Shown: one piece after another, positions 22,314-36,009 of the stretch | How positions within the stretch are numbered: the first letter of the stretch is position 1 | How the letters are laid out: every line of letters begins with the position of its first letter | DNA from: Persicaria tinctoria | Lineage: Eukaryota; Streptophyta; Magnoliopsida; Caryophyllales; Polygonaceae | Direction: 5' to 3' | Length of the DNA: 64,000 bases | Assembly: GCA_037127255.1 (NCBI GenBank) | Contig: JBANSL010000004.1 | Location: 37,846,467 to 37,910,466 of the forward strand | The notes under the pieces: model-generated | Told to the model about the DNA's origin: nothing | Databases searched by the model: none | The model's input: the letters and a program-made list of their open reading frames with translations, nothing else | Program-made: the position numbers and the translations under genes

Positions 22314-25300
22314 AATCAAGTTTTTTTTTTGTGCATTTATTGATCTTTGTGCATATATCTAACCCATTGTGAACCTATCATACGGTTCACGACGCCCTTG
22401 CTACTAACTTTTTAAGATGTTGAGATTGTTGCAGTTTGAAGGTGAGAACTTTCACCAATATTTTCACAATGTGAGTTATTCTTTGCCCTCTTTCTCTCAT
22501 TTTTTTTATGATTTGTTGTCTTTGATTTTCATTGAGGACAATGAAGAGTTTAAGTGTGGGCGAGGGTTGCATTCATAAATTCATGCATTCATATTTATTT
22601 TTTCCGTTATCCATTCATATTTATTTTTTCCGTTATGCATTCATGTTTATTTTTTGTTAATTTATTGCATTAGAAAATGAAAAAAAATTGAAAAAAAGAA
22701 TCCAAATAGATCATGCATTGCATATATGTGTTATTCAAATACTCATCTTGCCTTAGTTTGTCCTCTATTCTATTTTTATGAGTTTTACCATATATGTTCC
22801 ATAATATGATTGAATTGGCTAACCTTGTCACTTACTTGAGATGATTTTTATTGGAGCATGACTTGTTAGTTCAATTGAGCAAGTATGATTCTTAGTCTTG
22901 GGCATTATTGAAATCCAACAAAACTTGTCTTAGTGAGAATTTTTGGCCTTATAGGGATTTTCATCATATTCATTCTCTTTTGCTTTCTTGTGTGACATTA
23001 TACTCTCCTTATGCAATTAGCTCTTGTGATTGACATTTTTATCTATATTTGAGGCCAAATTTATATGTCTATTTCTTGTGAGTTTCAAATAATAGAGGCA
23101 TGATTTTCTTAGCCATATTATTATCCATATCCACCCTACATATGTGTCTTTTGCTTGTAGCCAAATTTGAGCCTTAGCCTTTTCTTCGAAGCCCCACAAA
23201 ATTTTTTAACCGATGATAAGCATTATCCTATCCGGGAATTCGGATTAGAGTTGGTGAATGATTGATCTAGTACGTCGAGTGGAAAATAAAATGTTCCTAA
23301 GAGAGTTACGAGTTTTGGATGATTATGTAACTTGGTTTTATTCATCACATTGCGCATTATTGTATTTTTGGCTCTAGAAAAAAAGAGAAAAAAGAGAAAA
23401 AGAAAAAAAAAAGAATAAAGAGCCTTATACCTTTATTATGTATGTAAAAAAAATATGTATGGTTAAGAGAAAGTTCTTTTGTTGATTGTTTTGAGAGTGA
23501 AAGTTTGAGTTAATTTTATTTTGGAAGTATTTGGTTTTTAGTGCTCTTTCGGTTGTCCTTAGGGATCCCTTTTTCCCGGATTTTTAGCACCACAAGCCTA
23601 AATATTTTCCTACCTTAATTCCTTACCAAGCCCCATTTTACAACCTTGATAAAAGACCTCTTGATGTTTCTTATAAGTGATGGCATCCACGGTGGAGAAT
23701 ATGTGATATATGTGTCAATTTCTATGTAGGTTTTTGATAGGCTAAAACCTACACCCACAAGTGTATGGGGTTCAGTTGTAGTATATCGAGTGTCGTATCC
23801 ACAGGGACTATGTGGTATCGATTGCTAATTCAAACAGATTTAACTAAGCCAAGAAAAATAACGGGAGAACTAAGTATATGGAATGGAGAAAGTAACCAAC
23901 TAATACTAAAACAACTATGCAAAAATGGGTATTAAACAATGGATACGAGGAAAATCTAGGGTAAAGGATCACCACAACGACGCTATTGTAGATTAAGATT
24001 AAAATTAATATTCGTGTCATTGGCTGAGTTTGTTGAAGGTAGATCGTCTAAGGTAATCGCAAATCTCCTTTCGGAATCAATGCGAATGTGTCTAAATTGG
24101 TTAACAATCACCTTTCGGACTCAAGCAACCAATTTAGACCCTTTAAGTTCTTAGAATTCTAGATAATAATCATATCAATGTCGCCTTTCGGTATCAATCA
24201 ATATCAAAATCATCTAAAATATCTATGACAATCTATAAATCCTCGAGAAGCTTAATTTCACTTTCGATCAACTAAACTTCAGGTTTAATCCTATGGTTCC
24301 GATAGATCCAATAGCTTTTCGGCCTAAATTCACCATCTAAATTCTAATTTAGGGTTTTAGTCTTTCGATTTCAGACCCTAAATCAGTTCTAACAAATTTT
24401 CATCAATTAGGGCTGGCGCAATAGGATTAAATCACAAATCAACAGACAAACGAATATCAATCTTAACGCTACCAAATTATCATTAGGATCACCCAAACCC
24501 TAGATCGAAGATTCAAGCAAACATAATATGATAATCAACGAAATAAATCATAGACAAAAATAAATCGCTGAAATAAAATAGAATGCAAACCGGAATTTCG
24601 TCTTCGATCCAAAGTGTATACCGTCAAAAACAAATAACGAAACAAAAGCTAAATTGATCGGCCGAAGCCATGTACTGCGGCCAAAGTCTTCGAACTCCCC
24701 TTTCTCCATTCTAAACACACGAAGTATATAGTTTTATTTTTAGGAAATTACAATTTTAACCCACAAACTTAAATAACTAAATTGCATCCCAACACCCAAC
24801 TATAAATTAATTCCACAAAACATCTCCCACATTTTAGCAACTTCCGCACTTGGCTCTTCAGTTCCTCGCTTCCGATCCAATATGCTTGACGCTTCATAAT
24901 AAAGCTTTGTTTTCCTTAATATTGACCTCAAAATGCCTGAAACACATAAAAACCAGGTGTAGACTCCGAAAATGCAAAATAAAATAAATAAAGTATAAAA
25001 TATGATAAATATGCATGAAAATGCCCTAAACTAATATGCAAATGTATGCCTAAAATATGACTAAAATAGATGTTATCAGTTTTTGCATTTTGGATTGAGT
25101 TGAGAGATTGCATTATTAAGCCTAAACACATGAGAGTGAGAGCAAACACATGATCCCGATGAGGTTGGACTAGATGTGCCTTTGACTTTGAATTGCTCAT
25201 ATACTTGCTAGGATGTTAACTTTCATGCTCATGGCTCCTACCCTTTAATGTTGCTTTTGACAAGGTTAATGCTTGAAGATCATATTTGTGGTATGATGAT

Positions 25301-25357
25301 TGTGCTCTTGTTTTTGCATTGCTTGAGGACAAGCAAAAGGTTAAGTGTGGGGGAGTT
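22314..25357 (+). mobile_element. 3' non-coding region and PPT of an Athila-type element inside LARD
   Basis: The text from about 22530 on (gaggacaatgaagagtttaa; gccttatagggattttcat at about 22950; accaagccccattttacaac) parallels the 3' non-coding part of TRG at 44970-46920. It ends in a typical polypurine tract (TTAAGTGTGGGGGAGTT, 25341-25357) followed by an LTR at 25358. No gene. A solo LTR (23735-25078) is inserted in it. I could not find the 5' end of this element, so it is a 3' remnant or was deleted at the LARD primer site. Confidence 0.6.
23735..25078. mobile_element. Solo LTR with exact 5 bp TSD
   Basis: The sequence TGATAGGCTAAAACC...GATGTTATCA is flanked on both sides by GTTTT (23730-23734 and 25079-25083), and the flanks rejoin into one continuous 3' non-coding region. 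There is no internal domain, so it is the product of LTR-LTR recombination. The inverted TGATA/TATCA ends are usual for LTRs. Orientation is uncertain. Confidence 0.8.
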
Positions 25358-27102
25358 TGATAAGGCGTATTCCAATAGGCATTATAGAGTAGTTTAGCTT
25401 CATTTCATTTCCATATATTCATGTTTTAGTGTTAATTAGATTAACGCTTGTTTTTTCCACCAAAAAAAGATTAGCGCTTGTTTTGTGGAAAAGTTCGGAA
25501 TCTACGCTATTTCGATGGTTTTATGTAGATTCGTAGATCCGAGGCAAAGAACACGACGAACGGAGCTAAGGAAGGCAAAGGCGAGACTTGGGAGAGCTTA
25601 AGCAAGAAGTCCCGAAGAGCATGGAACAACCTAAGGAAAAACGGAGCACGAAATCGAGGTCTAAAAGCGAAAACAAGGACGAGTCGCGAAAGCTGTCCGC
25701 CCGTCGAGCCGAGCTTGTAACGCACTTTCTGGAGGCCTCGAATGTCCGATCAACGCATATGAGCATGCGTTGGGAAGCTCTTTCAAAGGTCTACGTGATG
25801 GTATTCTGCTGGAAATTCTCTGACCGCGAATGGCTTTCCGCTACAGCGAATCAAGTCAGCAACAACATGTGCGAGAAGGTGGCCTGAGCATGACTCGCTG
25901 CCAGCGAATGGAATCTCGCTGCCAGCGAGTGGAGTCAGCGGTAGCATGTCCAGGAGCAGCACGACTCGCTGCCAGCGAAAGGAAACTCGCTGCCAGCGAA
26001 TGGAGTCGCTTCAGCAGAAGACCGGACTCGCTTCAGCGAATGGGAGCTCTCGCGCCAAAGAAGCTTGAAAATATTCCAAGGCATGGACATTCGCTGCCAG
26101 CGAGTATGGTAGCGAGGTGCTAGCAAAAATCCAACAGAAGCTTGTTTAAGGCCATTCGCTGCTAGCGGAAATTTTCACTGCCAGCGAAATCTGACGCTTG
26201 TCTATACATGGAAAGTCTATCTTCTATCTAGTTTGTTTAGGAAGTTTCTATCTTATTTATCTATCTTTTACCTTATTTATGCAAGACTTTAGGCTTATAA
26301 ATATGATGCTTTAGGGTTAGTTTTCTCATGGAAGGATTCAAGTAGAGCAATCACCTTTGAAGAGAAGAAAGTTTAGGTAAGCCATGTTTGGCTAATTTTG
26401 TAGTTTCAGCATACACTTTCGAGACTTGGTTGGTGGTTTATGAGTTTCTAATATAAATTATTTTTCCTCTTTAATTCTTTCAACTTCTTTGTGTGATATT
26501 GATTATGTTATTGATGTTATCTTGATTAGCTACCTTGATAATATTGATTTCATGCTAGGATTTAATAATTTCGTATTTGTGTTATTTCCGTAGTAGCGTG
26601 CATAAGATTGTGGATTCCGTGTTTGAAGCATGATTATGTAGGGAGTTGACATATATCTTAAACATTGATTTACCGTGTTTAATTGGTGTTATTTATATGC
26701 TCAAGTTCTTGGGACTATTTGCTATCTCTTTGTTAAATCTTGACCGTGTTAAGGTTGCATTGAGGTGTAAGGGATTAATTGGACTCGTAGGACTTTTGAT
26801 CTATTTAAAACGAGACGAGAGAAATTTGTAGGAAAAGATAATAACTTGAAAAGGATTCGATGACCAATAAAACCAACCAAAGTCGAGAACTTGTAGGTGG
26901 AAACGCTTTCCTTCTATCCTTTATTTGCTTTTGTCAATATTTTTTTTTTATTCACAAAAATCTTTTCTTTTTATATTGATAAATACACAATATTTAGAAA
27001 TATTTGATTCTCTAGGGTTCAACCCCTTACTTGCATACTATACTAGTTTGTTTGTTTGGGAATTATTTTTGGCGAGGCAAATCAGCGACTTTCCCTCCGT
27101 CA
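25358..27102 (+). repeat. 3' LTR with repeated TCGCTGCCAGCGA motif
   Basis: Begins TGATAAGGCG right after a polypurine tract and ends CCCTCCGTCA, the same end as the solo LTR at 28743-29987. Between about 25890 and 26190 it contains the 13-mer TCGCTGCCAGCGA, exact or with one or two changes, about seven times. Each copy can fold on itself (TCGCTG / CAGCGA). The remaining part resembles the LARD LTRs. ORFs seen over this part (for example 25830-26123) are by-products of the repeats. Confidence 0.75.
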
Positions 27103-27730
27103 GGGACTCTTTGAGATTTCAGATTTCTTCTGCAACATGAATCGCCAGGTTGAACGGGAAGTATCAATCCGAACTCTCACACAAGTGGTGCAGCAGTTGG
27201 AGGGAAAAAATGAGTCGACTTGGAAAATTGGAGAATCAGATGAGCCAACTTATTCAAATTTTAAGTGCAAAAGGTGAGAAAGAAAGGAGCTTCGAAGAAG
27301 AAGAGGAAGAATTGGTTGCAGACAACGATAGTTTCTTTGGCGATAAAGAAAAGGATCCAGTGCTTCCTGACTTGGAATCTCATGAGTCGACGCATGAGCT
27401 TACATGTGATGTGTCCCCTACTCCATCTGAAACATCCATTCTGAGCTCGCCCATTGATGAACCACGTCTAGAGCCATCTGCAGAGGCTCAAGAGGTAAAA
27501 AAAAAAGGTACACTTTTGCAATTTGGATGGCAATGGTGATTATGTTGACCCTTTTGAATGCTATTTTGAAAAGCCACCAGCGGAACTGTGTTGGTGGTAT
27601 CATATTCATTCAGGAGAGAGTCATGCTAAACTCTTTGATAGGTTGAAAGGGTTTTTGAATTCCATATTTTATGCTTTAAATTTATTGTGTTATGATGTTC
27701 TTTGTAAGATGTGTGCATAGGAATATGATA
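27103..27730 (+). pseudogene. Gag-linker-like coding scrap, unrecognised
   Basis: After the LTR end an ATG at 27137 starts a short frame; an overlapping frame (27150-27539) reads L-E-N-Q-M-S-Q-L-I-Q-I-L and then an acidic Glu-rich run. This resembles the linker between gag and protease of Athila-type elements (L-E-x-Q-x-S-Q-L-A-x-x-x). A further frame (27523-27720) is rich in aromatic residues and ends in a stop; I do not recognise it. The segment is probably decayed retroelement coding sequence. Confidence 0.4.
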
Positions 27731-27861
27731 GGCTATTCCGGGCTTTAACAATGTCTGAATCGATCTTAGAGATTGTGAGCCAACCAAGGTATTTTTTTCT
27801 CCTTTTCATTTTTAGTCAGTACGTAGTATTAATATATATATATTATTTTCGTTAAAAAAAA

Positions 27862-28334
27862 ATGGTCGAGCCTTTCCTATGCCTCCCTTCTTTCCTTCCA
27901 TCGCCTTCTTCCATGCCTTTCTTGCCGCTGCTGCACACCACCCGCCCTCCACCACTCTCCTTTTCTGTTCACCTCGACCGCGAGCAGCCACTAGCAATCA
28001 CCATTCTCACACCTCTCTCCTCTTCGCTGGGACCTAGCCCATTCTTTCGCCTGAACCCTAGTCGGCGCCGCACCACCATCCCCTCTGGCATGTGTTCTTC
28101 GCTCCGACAATGCTCACCCGATCCCTCTACCACCTCACCACCGACGACTTCCCAAAATCGTAGGAATTTCTCGCCCCCACCAACATCATCCCAGCAACAT
28201 CCCCCGAGGTTCACCAGAGCTCTCGCCATCATCTCCGACAACTGTTGCAGCTTCCATCACTGGGTTTCTGATTGAAGTTTCTTGTTGCGGCTGCTCCACT
28301 TCGCCTCGACTTCAAATCTGGAACAGGTAAGTGC
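27862..28334 (+). other. GC-rich exon-like block followed by a splice-donor-like site
   Basis: A clearly GC- and pyrimidine-rich block with a 137-codon ORF (27862-28275, Pro/Ser-rich, no domain I know) is followed at 28328 by CAG|GTAAGTGCAG, a good splice donor. AT-rich intron-like sequence follows. It looks like a 5' UTR or first exon captured from a host gene, in an otherwise AT-rich element. No function can be given. Confidence 0.35.
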
Positions 28335-28497
28335 AGGTATATTTCAATCCCCTACCTAGTTGTGCTTCTATGAAATTATTGGGAAAAACGTGCTTTGGTT
28401 ATCTAGTTTTTTTTGTGGAATTTAGTCAATTTCTTGGTGGGATCTAGTCATTGTTGTCCTGTTTGTCTCTGTTTGTTTCCTGATTTTGTGTTAGAGG

Positions 28498-30374
28498 TAG
28501 ACCTGAGCAGACATGGGCTAACCTGCCTGGCCCACCCAACCCGCCTTGTAAAATATGCGGGCTTGGGTAAGGCAATTGACGCAAGCGGGCCGACATGCCC
28601 GACCCGGTTGGCCCATAGAGTCGGGCTAAGGGTTAAGCCCAAGCGGGCCGAGCGGCCCGGCCTGCCTATATATATTACTTATATTAATTTTTATATATTT
28701 GTATTAAAATACTATGGAGTATATATATTGATTATTAATAATGAATATCTTGGATAGGCATTATAGGCATTTTTAGTGTAGTTAGGTTGCATTTAGGTAA
28801 TACTTTGTCGTTAAATTGCATCTTGTTATTATTTTAGAAGAATTCGGATTCTGCGCGAATTTGTGTTTATTTTGCAGAGTGAATCTGAATACAATTGGGA
28901 GATGCAATATCTTGGAGAGAAATACAAAAGGCATTGGAAAGACACAAGGAAAGAAGAGAAGAAAGGAGTACTTGGAGTTGCTCGCGGATTTGAACATGAG
29001 GATACGCAGCGAGACATGCCGCGACCGCAGCAATGGAGAGATGCCGCGAGTATGGTAGCAGGTGTGCCGCGGCCGCAGCATTGGTCGTTAGCGATGCGTC
29101 GTTTTATTTAAAGAAATCCCTAGTTTTGTTTAGTTTGTTTTATGGCCGACTTAGACTTTTAAAAGTCCAATTATTGTTATTTTTCACACACTTCTATTCT
29201 ATTCTACGTTATATCAGACAATTAGAGATTGAGAGATGTCTTCCATGAGGAACTAAACTCATCTGTTCTGCCTATAATTTGGAGCTTTATTTGGATTGAT
29301 TGTGAGTTTCTAATTCTCGTTCTTTGTTTCCAATATTTGAATGCTTTAACTTCTTTGTGCTTGATTGTCTATTGTTTTATTCTATTTAGCCCGCGCAACT
29401 AGTTAGAATCAATTCAATTGCTAAGGTTTTGTAGATTCCTTGTTGTGAACCTTAACCTAAGTGGTAAACTTGTTCCTTTAGGGCTAGTTGAACTAATTGA
29501 ATGAGTAGGAAGTTGGATGTGTTGTTAAATACCTCTTTAGGGACTGCAAATTCCTTGGCTAATCTCTAAACTTAAAGCTAATAGTTGGGTTAAATCCTTC
29601 TTTAGGGACTGTTCGATTGATAAGGGTTGCTAGGACTGGTTGGACTAGTAACTATATTAGGTCGGGACAAGGGCATTCATAGGAAACTTAATAGGACGAG
29701 AAGAAGTTACAAGGATCGTTTCAAACCAAATAAAGTGAAAATTTGTAGGTAGAACTGCTTCTCACAATTGTTTGAATCAAATTCATTTACTTTGCTTTCA
29801 TTAATCCGATTTGAGAAAAGGCGGATCTTTCACACACTTAAAAACCCCCTCTTTGGTTACTTAATTGGCACTTGAATCACATTTGGATAACAAATTTCCA
29901 TGTGGATCGACCTCTTACTTATTGCTATACTAGTTATATGTTTGAGTTTTACTTTGACGGATCAACGACAAATTTTTCCCTCCGTCAATTATATAATATC
30001 TAAACTTTTACATCTATTACTTTATAAATACTAATAGTATTTACATCGCATATGAATTAAGAAATACAATAGTAATAAATAATTATTTTTAAGATTTTTT
30101 CATTGAAATGAACCTACATAAAGATTATAGTGTGTAATTTCACATTTGTGTAACTTGTATACCTTTGTTTTGTATAAAATTTCAATCTTTTGAGACACTT
30201 AGCACATTTTTGTTGTTTAAGATCAAACGCAAAAATAATAAAATAAAAATAATATTTTACAAAATTATAATGGGCGGCCCGGTGGGCTACCCTAGCCTAG
30301 CCCAAACCCGGTCCGCTAAAATGAGCCAATATATTCTCATAGGCCCGGCCCAAGCCCGCCCATGCTCAGGTCTA
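28498..30374. mobile_element. Non-autonomous hAT element with 8 bp TSD
   Basis: The ends TAGACCTGAGCA...TGCTCAGGTCTA are inverted repeats, continued imperfectly by GC-rich sequence (GGGCC/GGCCC words). The element is flanked by GTTAGAGG on both sides (28490-28497 and 30375-30382), and 8 bp duplications are diagnostic of hAT. There is no transposase ORF. A solo LTR (28743-29987) makes up most of its length. Confidence 0.88.
28743..29987 (+). mobile_element. Solo LTR inside the hAT element
   Basis: Starts around TGAATATCTTGGATAGGC and ends CCCTCCGTCA, matching the start and end of the LTR at 25358-27102 (shared ataggcattatag near the start). Its middle (29270-29700) resembles the LARD LTR (gattgattgtgagtttctaa). 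The patch 28980-29090 carries GCCGCGACCGC and GCCGCGGCCGC words. I could not identify a clean 5 bp duplication, so the exact start is uncertain. Confidence 0.6.
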
Positions 30375-30382
30375 GTTAGAGG

Positions 30383-31966
<1,584 letters not shown>

Positions 31967-33115
31967 TGAATAGAGTCTATTTTAGTCATGTTTTAAGTAT
32001 AGATTTGCATATTAATTTAGAGCATTCTTACATGTTTTATAGCTTATTTAGTATTATTTGATCATCAGAGTCTACACTAGTACTTTTATATATTTCAAGT
32101 ATTTTCAAGCTGGATCGTATGAATTTAAAGATTGCTCGTTACTTATGAGATTATTATGCAATTTGGAAGAAAAAGTGGGCCGGCTATGTATGGGGCCGGG
32201 CTGATGAATTGCATTGAGAGAAGGCTACGGTGAGTCCAAAGTCGGCGACTTCCACTGCAAAGTGAGATTAAATTAGATAGATGGAATTAGATATGTTAGT
32301 ATTATATATTTATATTATATAAATTGCGATAGTTAGATAGATAGGTTAGGATATTAGTTTATATATATACATACATTCATACGGCAGGGGGAAGCCGTGA
32401 CCGGGCCGACTGCCTTTTGATTCCTAAACCTTAAATATGTTTTGTCTTATTTTTATGGAGATCTAAACTCTTCCGTTTCGTCTACAATTCGAAGCTTTAT
32501 TTGGATTGATTGTGAGTTTCTAATTCTCGTTCCATAATTCCTTATTAGAATGCTTCAATTTCTTTGTACTTATTGATTGATTGTTTTATTCTATCTAGCT
32601 CGTGCAACTTGTCCATTTAGGGCTGATTGAACTAATTGGATAAGTAGGAAGTTGGATGTGTTGTTAAATCCCTCTTTAGGGACTGCAAATACCTTGGTTA
32701 ATCTCTGAACTTGAAATTATCAATTGGGTTAAATCATTTTTTAGGGACTGTTCAATCGGTAAGGGTTTCTAGGACTGATTGGACTAGTAACTATATTAGG
32801 TCAGGACAAGGGCGTTCATAGGAAACCTAAATGGACGAGAAGAAGTTACAAGGATCGTTTCAACCAAAAAAAGTGGATATTTGTATATTAAACTATTTTA
32901 TTACTCGTTATCTCCATCAATTTATTTATAGTTTATTTTATTTTATTTCTTATTTTCACCACTCAAAAACCCCTGTTTCCTATTAATTGGTAAATAAACT
33001 TAACTTAGGAATAACTTGATTCTCTATGGGATCGACTCGTGCTTACCACACTACATTAGTTAGGTAGGTTCGAATTTATTTTGATACGGTTTAAGTGACT
33101 AAAAACCGTCCATCA
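31967..33115 (+). repeat. 3' LTR of LARD
   Basis: TGAATAGAGTC to CCGTCCATCA, partner of 20791-22293. It lacks the MITE, so it preserves the empty insertion site near 32370. Followed by the TSD CCAGC. Confidence 0.9.
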
Positions 33116-33588
33116 CCAGCCTTCCTTAGTTGGGCTTCATCATACAGAAATGACCTATGCAGAACATCAGGGATAATGCGCAAATCGATACACTCTCGCG
33201 TTATGAGAGTGATAAGACCCCAAAAGCTAATCGTCGCCTCCTTGCGCTTGTCGATCCATCCAGCTGTAGGTGTAGCTGTAACCCCAAAAATCTTTCCCAT
33301 TCGCTCCTTCGTCATCGTGAAATCTCTCCCAAGCAATCGAAACTCAATAGAAGTTGACCTCACACTCAAAGTCGCTAAGAACTCCTTCCATAAGCTCGAA
33401 TAGGTAGGAGCATTCTTTCCCAAGAAATTTCCTAAGCCCCCATGCTCCAACAATTGCCTAGTACATGTATCCATGTCTAACATTCGAAGTGTAGGCTCAT
33501 GAAAAAAATTGGTTACAAAGAAATTACGAGTATTTAGAGCATTCCACTTCTCTTTCTAACTTCTACTCATTCCATGGGGTCTAGACAT
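33116..33588 (-). pseudogene. ATH ORF3 (Athila ORF1-like family), N-terminal part
   Basis: On the minus strand an ATG at 33588 leads, after one stop at about 33558, into a frame with N-F-F-V-T-N-F-F-H-E-P, then F-R-L-L-G-R-D-F-T-M-T and I-F-G-V. These are typical of the Athila ORF1 family (x-F-R-L-x-x-x-x-Y/F ... F-G-x). The frame runs into the LARD insertion at Y-D-E-A-Q-L-R-K-A-G and resumes in register at 20785. No catalytic motif is known for this family. The part upstream of 33588 (33589-34349) is non-coding and GC-motif-rich. Confidence 0.75.
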
Positions 33589-34349
33589 TGCTAATTCGAA
33601 CTAAGAAAATCACACAACCAGAACGAAAAATGAAGAAAACTCACAAAAATCGAGTTACTGTAGTGGCCGTGGGGCAGCCGAGGGTGGCGACGGGGTGGCT
33701 GGTGATGGACTTGGCTGCATGGCGGATGGTCTAGCGATGGAGCGGCCGAAGAATCGCAAGACTGTCAACTCCGGTCTCAGATCTGCCTTCCGATGTCTCC
33801 AACTTCCTTCGTGGTAGATTCGAAAGACAAACCCCTAGAGTTTCCTTGTGATGGGGTGACTTGTACTGTAGATCTAAGAGGAATATGGGGTATTTTTGTG
33901 AAGAATGAAGATGGGAATGGAATATTTTATGGAGATTTGGGTGAAAGTGGAGAGGTTGGGAAAGTAGTGTTAATGGCGGTTTTAGGAGGTTAAAGAGGAT
34001 GAAGAAAGGAGGGATTTTGGCGTGGGGGCGGCTGGGTAAAGAGAGGTAAAGAAAAAGGAGTGGATAGGGTTAAAGGGGTGTCTCAAGTGGGGGCCCACAT
34101 GGGCCCCTAAAATATTACCTTCTGTCAGAAGCTGCGGGGCGGCACAGCTAGGTGACGTGGCGGTAGACGATTTGCGAAGGATTTCGCTCTACAACTTAGC
34201 CGGGGGCAGCCTAGGCTGGCTACGGGGCGACCAGCTCCTTCTCCATCCTTTTCCTTTGTCTTTTTCTTCCTGCAACGTTAGTCTCTAACACAAATACAAA
34301 CCAAAACTAAACTAAAATAACTTAATGCAAAACGAAATGAAAATCTAAA
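33589..34349 (-). other. Spacer between ATH integrase and ORF3, rich in the family GC motif
   Basis: No coding domain. Contains three clusters of the ATH motif (about 33660-33710, 34128-34165, 34198-34232; for example CTGCGGGGCGGC and GGCTACGGGGCGACC), separated by ordinary sequence. An ORF at 33793-33993 has no recognisable content. Confidence 0.55.
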
Positions 34350-35460
34350 CTACTTACCTTGGGTTGCCTCCCAAGCAGCGCCTTTGGTTAACGTCGTTGG
34401 CTCGACATTATGAATCTCTAATGTTCGTCGGCATTTGGTTTCAGTGAGAACCAACTCATCACCGTCCTGTTTCACAAAGCTTTCATAATAGGGTTTCGCT
34501 CTATGACCATTTACCCTGAATATGTCTCCATTTCTCTCATTGAGTAGCTCTACTCCACCATGAGAAAAGACATTCGTAATCACATATGGCCTAGTCCATC
34601 TAGAGGGAAGCTTACCTGGGAAGAGTTGCAGGCGCGATTGAAATAGAAGGACCTTGTCCCCAACTTTGAGGTCTTTTCTTAAGATATGTTTGTCGTGCCA
34701 GACTTTTGTCTTTTCCTTATAGGTGACAGAGTTATCATAGGCATCTGATCTCAATTCCTCCAACTCCCGCAGTTGGAGTTTTCTGAACTTCCCAACTTTA
34801 TCAATCTGCAGTTGCATTGCTTTACCGCCCAGTATGCTTTATGATCGAGCTCGATAGGAAGATGGTAAGCCTTTCAATAGACTAATCGAAATGGAGACAT
34901 CCCAATGGGAGTCTTGTAAGCCGTTCGATAAGCCCACAGAGCATCATCAAGTCTTACACTCCAATCCTTCATATTTGGGGCAACAGTCTTCTCCAAGGTA
35001 ATCTTAATCTCATGATTAGACACCTCAGATTGCCCATTAGTCTGAGGGTGGTATGCAGTAGACGCCCACTGCATCACATGATATTTCTTTATGAGCGCAT
35101 TCATAGTCTGGTTGCAGAAATGAGTTCCTTTATCACTTATCAATGCTTTCGGCACTCCAAATTTAGAGAATAGCTCTTTGAGAAAACCTGCAACTACTTT
35201 TGAATCGTCAGTCCTGGTGGCCTTCACCTCCACCCACTTGGAGACGTAGTCCACCACAATCAAAATATACAAGTTTCCAAAAGAGTTAGACAATGGTCCC
35301 ATGAATTCAATGCCCCAAACATAAAAAAATCTCATAAAATATCATGCGAGTTTGTGGCACCTCATTCCTCTTAGAAAGATTCCCAACTCTTTGACAGTAA
35401 TCACAGGATTTGCAAAAAAGCATATGAGTCACGAAATATATGTGGCCAAAAGAATCCTAG
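34350..35460 (-). pseudogene. ATH integrase
   Basis: On the minus strand a zinc-finger remnant (S-C-D-Y-C-Q-R-V-G) near 35390-35420 is followed by the core frame 35335-34874. It reads G-I-E-F-M-G-P where Ty3 integrases have G-I-D-F-M-G-P, so the first catalytic Asp is Glu. Then come I-S-D-K-G-T-H-F (second Asp) and N-G-Q-S-E-V-S-N (Glu). The core stops at 34874. A separate frame 34817-34350 encodes the C-terminal part (V-W-H-D-K-H-I, L-K-V-G-D-K-V-L-L-F). The integrase is therefore broken by a stop and a catalytic change. Confidence 0.88.
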
Positions 35461-36009
35461 ATCAAGTACATTTCTAGCTGTCTTTTGTGGTCCAAAGTAA
35501 CCACCACATTCATGTGAGTGACAGAAATTAAGGACATATTGTACCTCATCGTCGGGTAGATAACGATGATGAGGTAGAAGCAGGCATCATGGCGTATCTT
35601 CTCCTTTTGAGCCTTAGAAAAGTTGGGTGGAACTCTTGCGACACTAAAAAGTTGACCAAGTTAGCGAACCATGGACGTGGGATAGAAATCACCTTGAGAA
35701 TTTGTTCGAATTCAGTTTCTGCAGAGGCCGCGGGGCGGCTAGGATCAGCTGCGGTGCGACCGACGATCTCGAGTGAACTTTTCTCCGAGTACTCGGCCGC
35801 GGTGCGGCCTAGGGTGGCCGTGGGGAGGCTGGCGATTGCGAACACTTCAAATAGCTTTTCGTCAGGAAAGCTCCCTAGGATGGGTGATTTCTCTACTTGT
35901 CCATTCTTCCCCTACACTATATGACTTAGATGATCAGCAACTAGGTTCTCAGCACCTTTTTTGTCCCTGATTTCCATGTCAAACTCGCTTAAAAGCAAGA
36001 TCTATCTAA
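35461..36009 (-). other. ATH RNase H-integrase linker carrying the GC motif
   Basis: Degenerate pol sequence. The part 35720-35850 contains GGCCGCGGGGCGGC, TGCGGTGCGACC, GGCCGCGGTGCGGCC and GGCCGTGGGGAGGC in close succession. In the minus-strand frame 35845-35546 these encode repeats such as G-R-T-A-A and A-A-D-P-S-R-P-A-A. Confidence 0.6.

Noticed and set aside
25588..26123. ORFs in the LTR with the TCGCTGCCAGCGA words
   Set aside because: Open frames caused by the repeats; no start context or domain.
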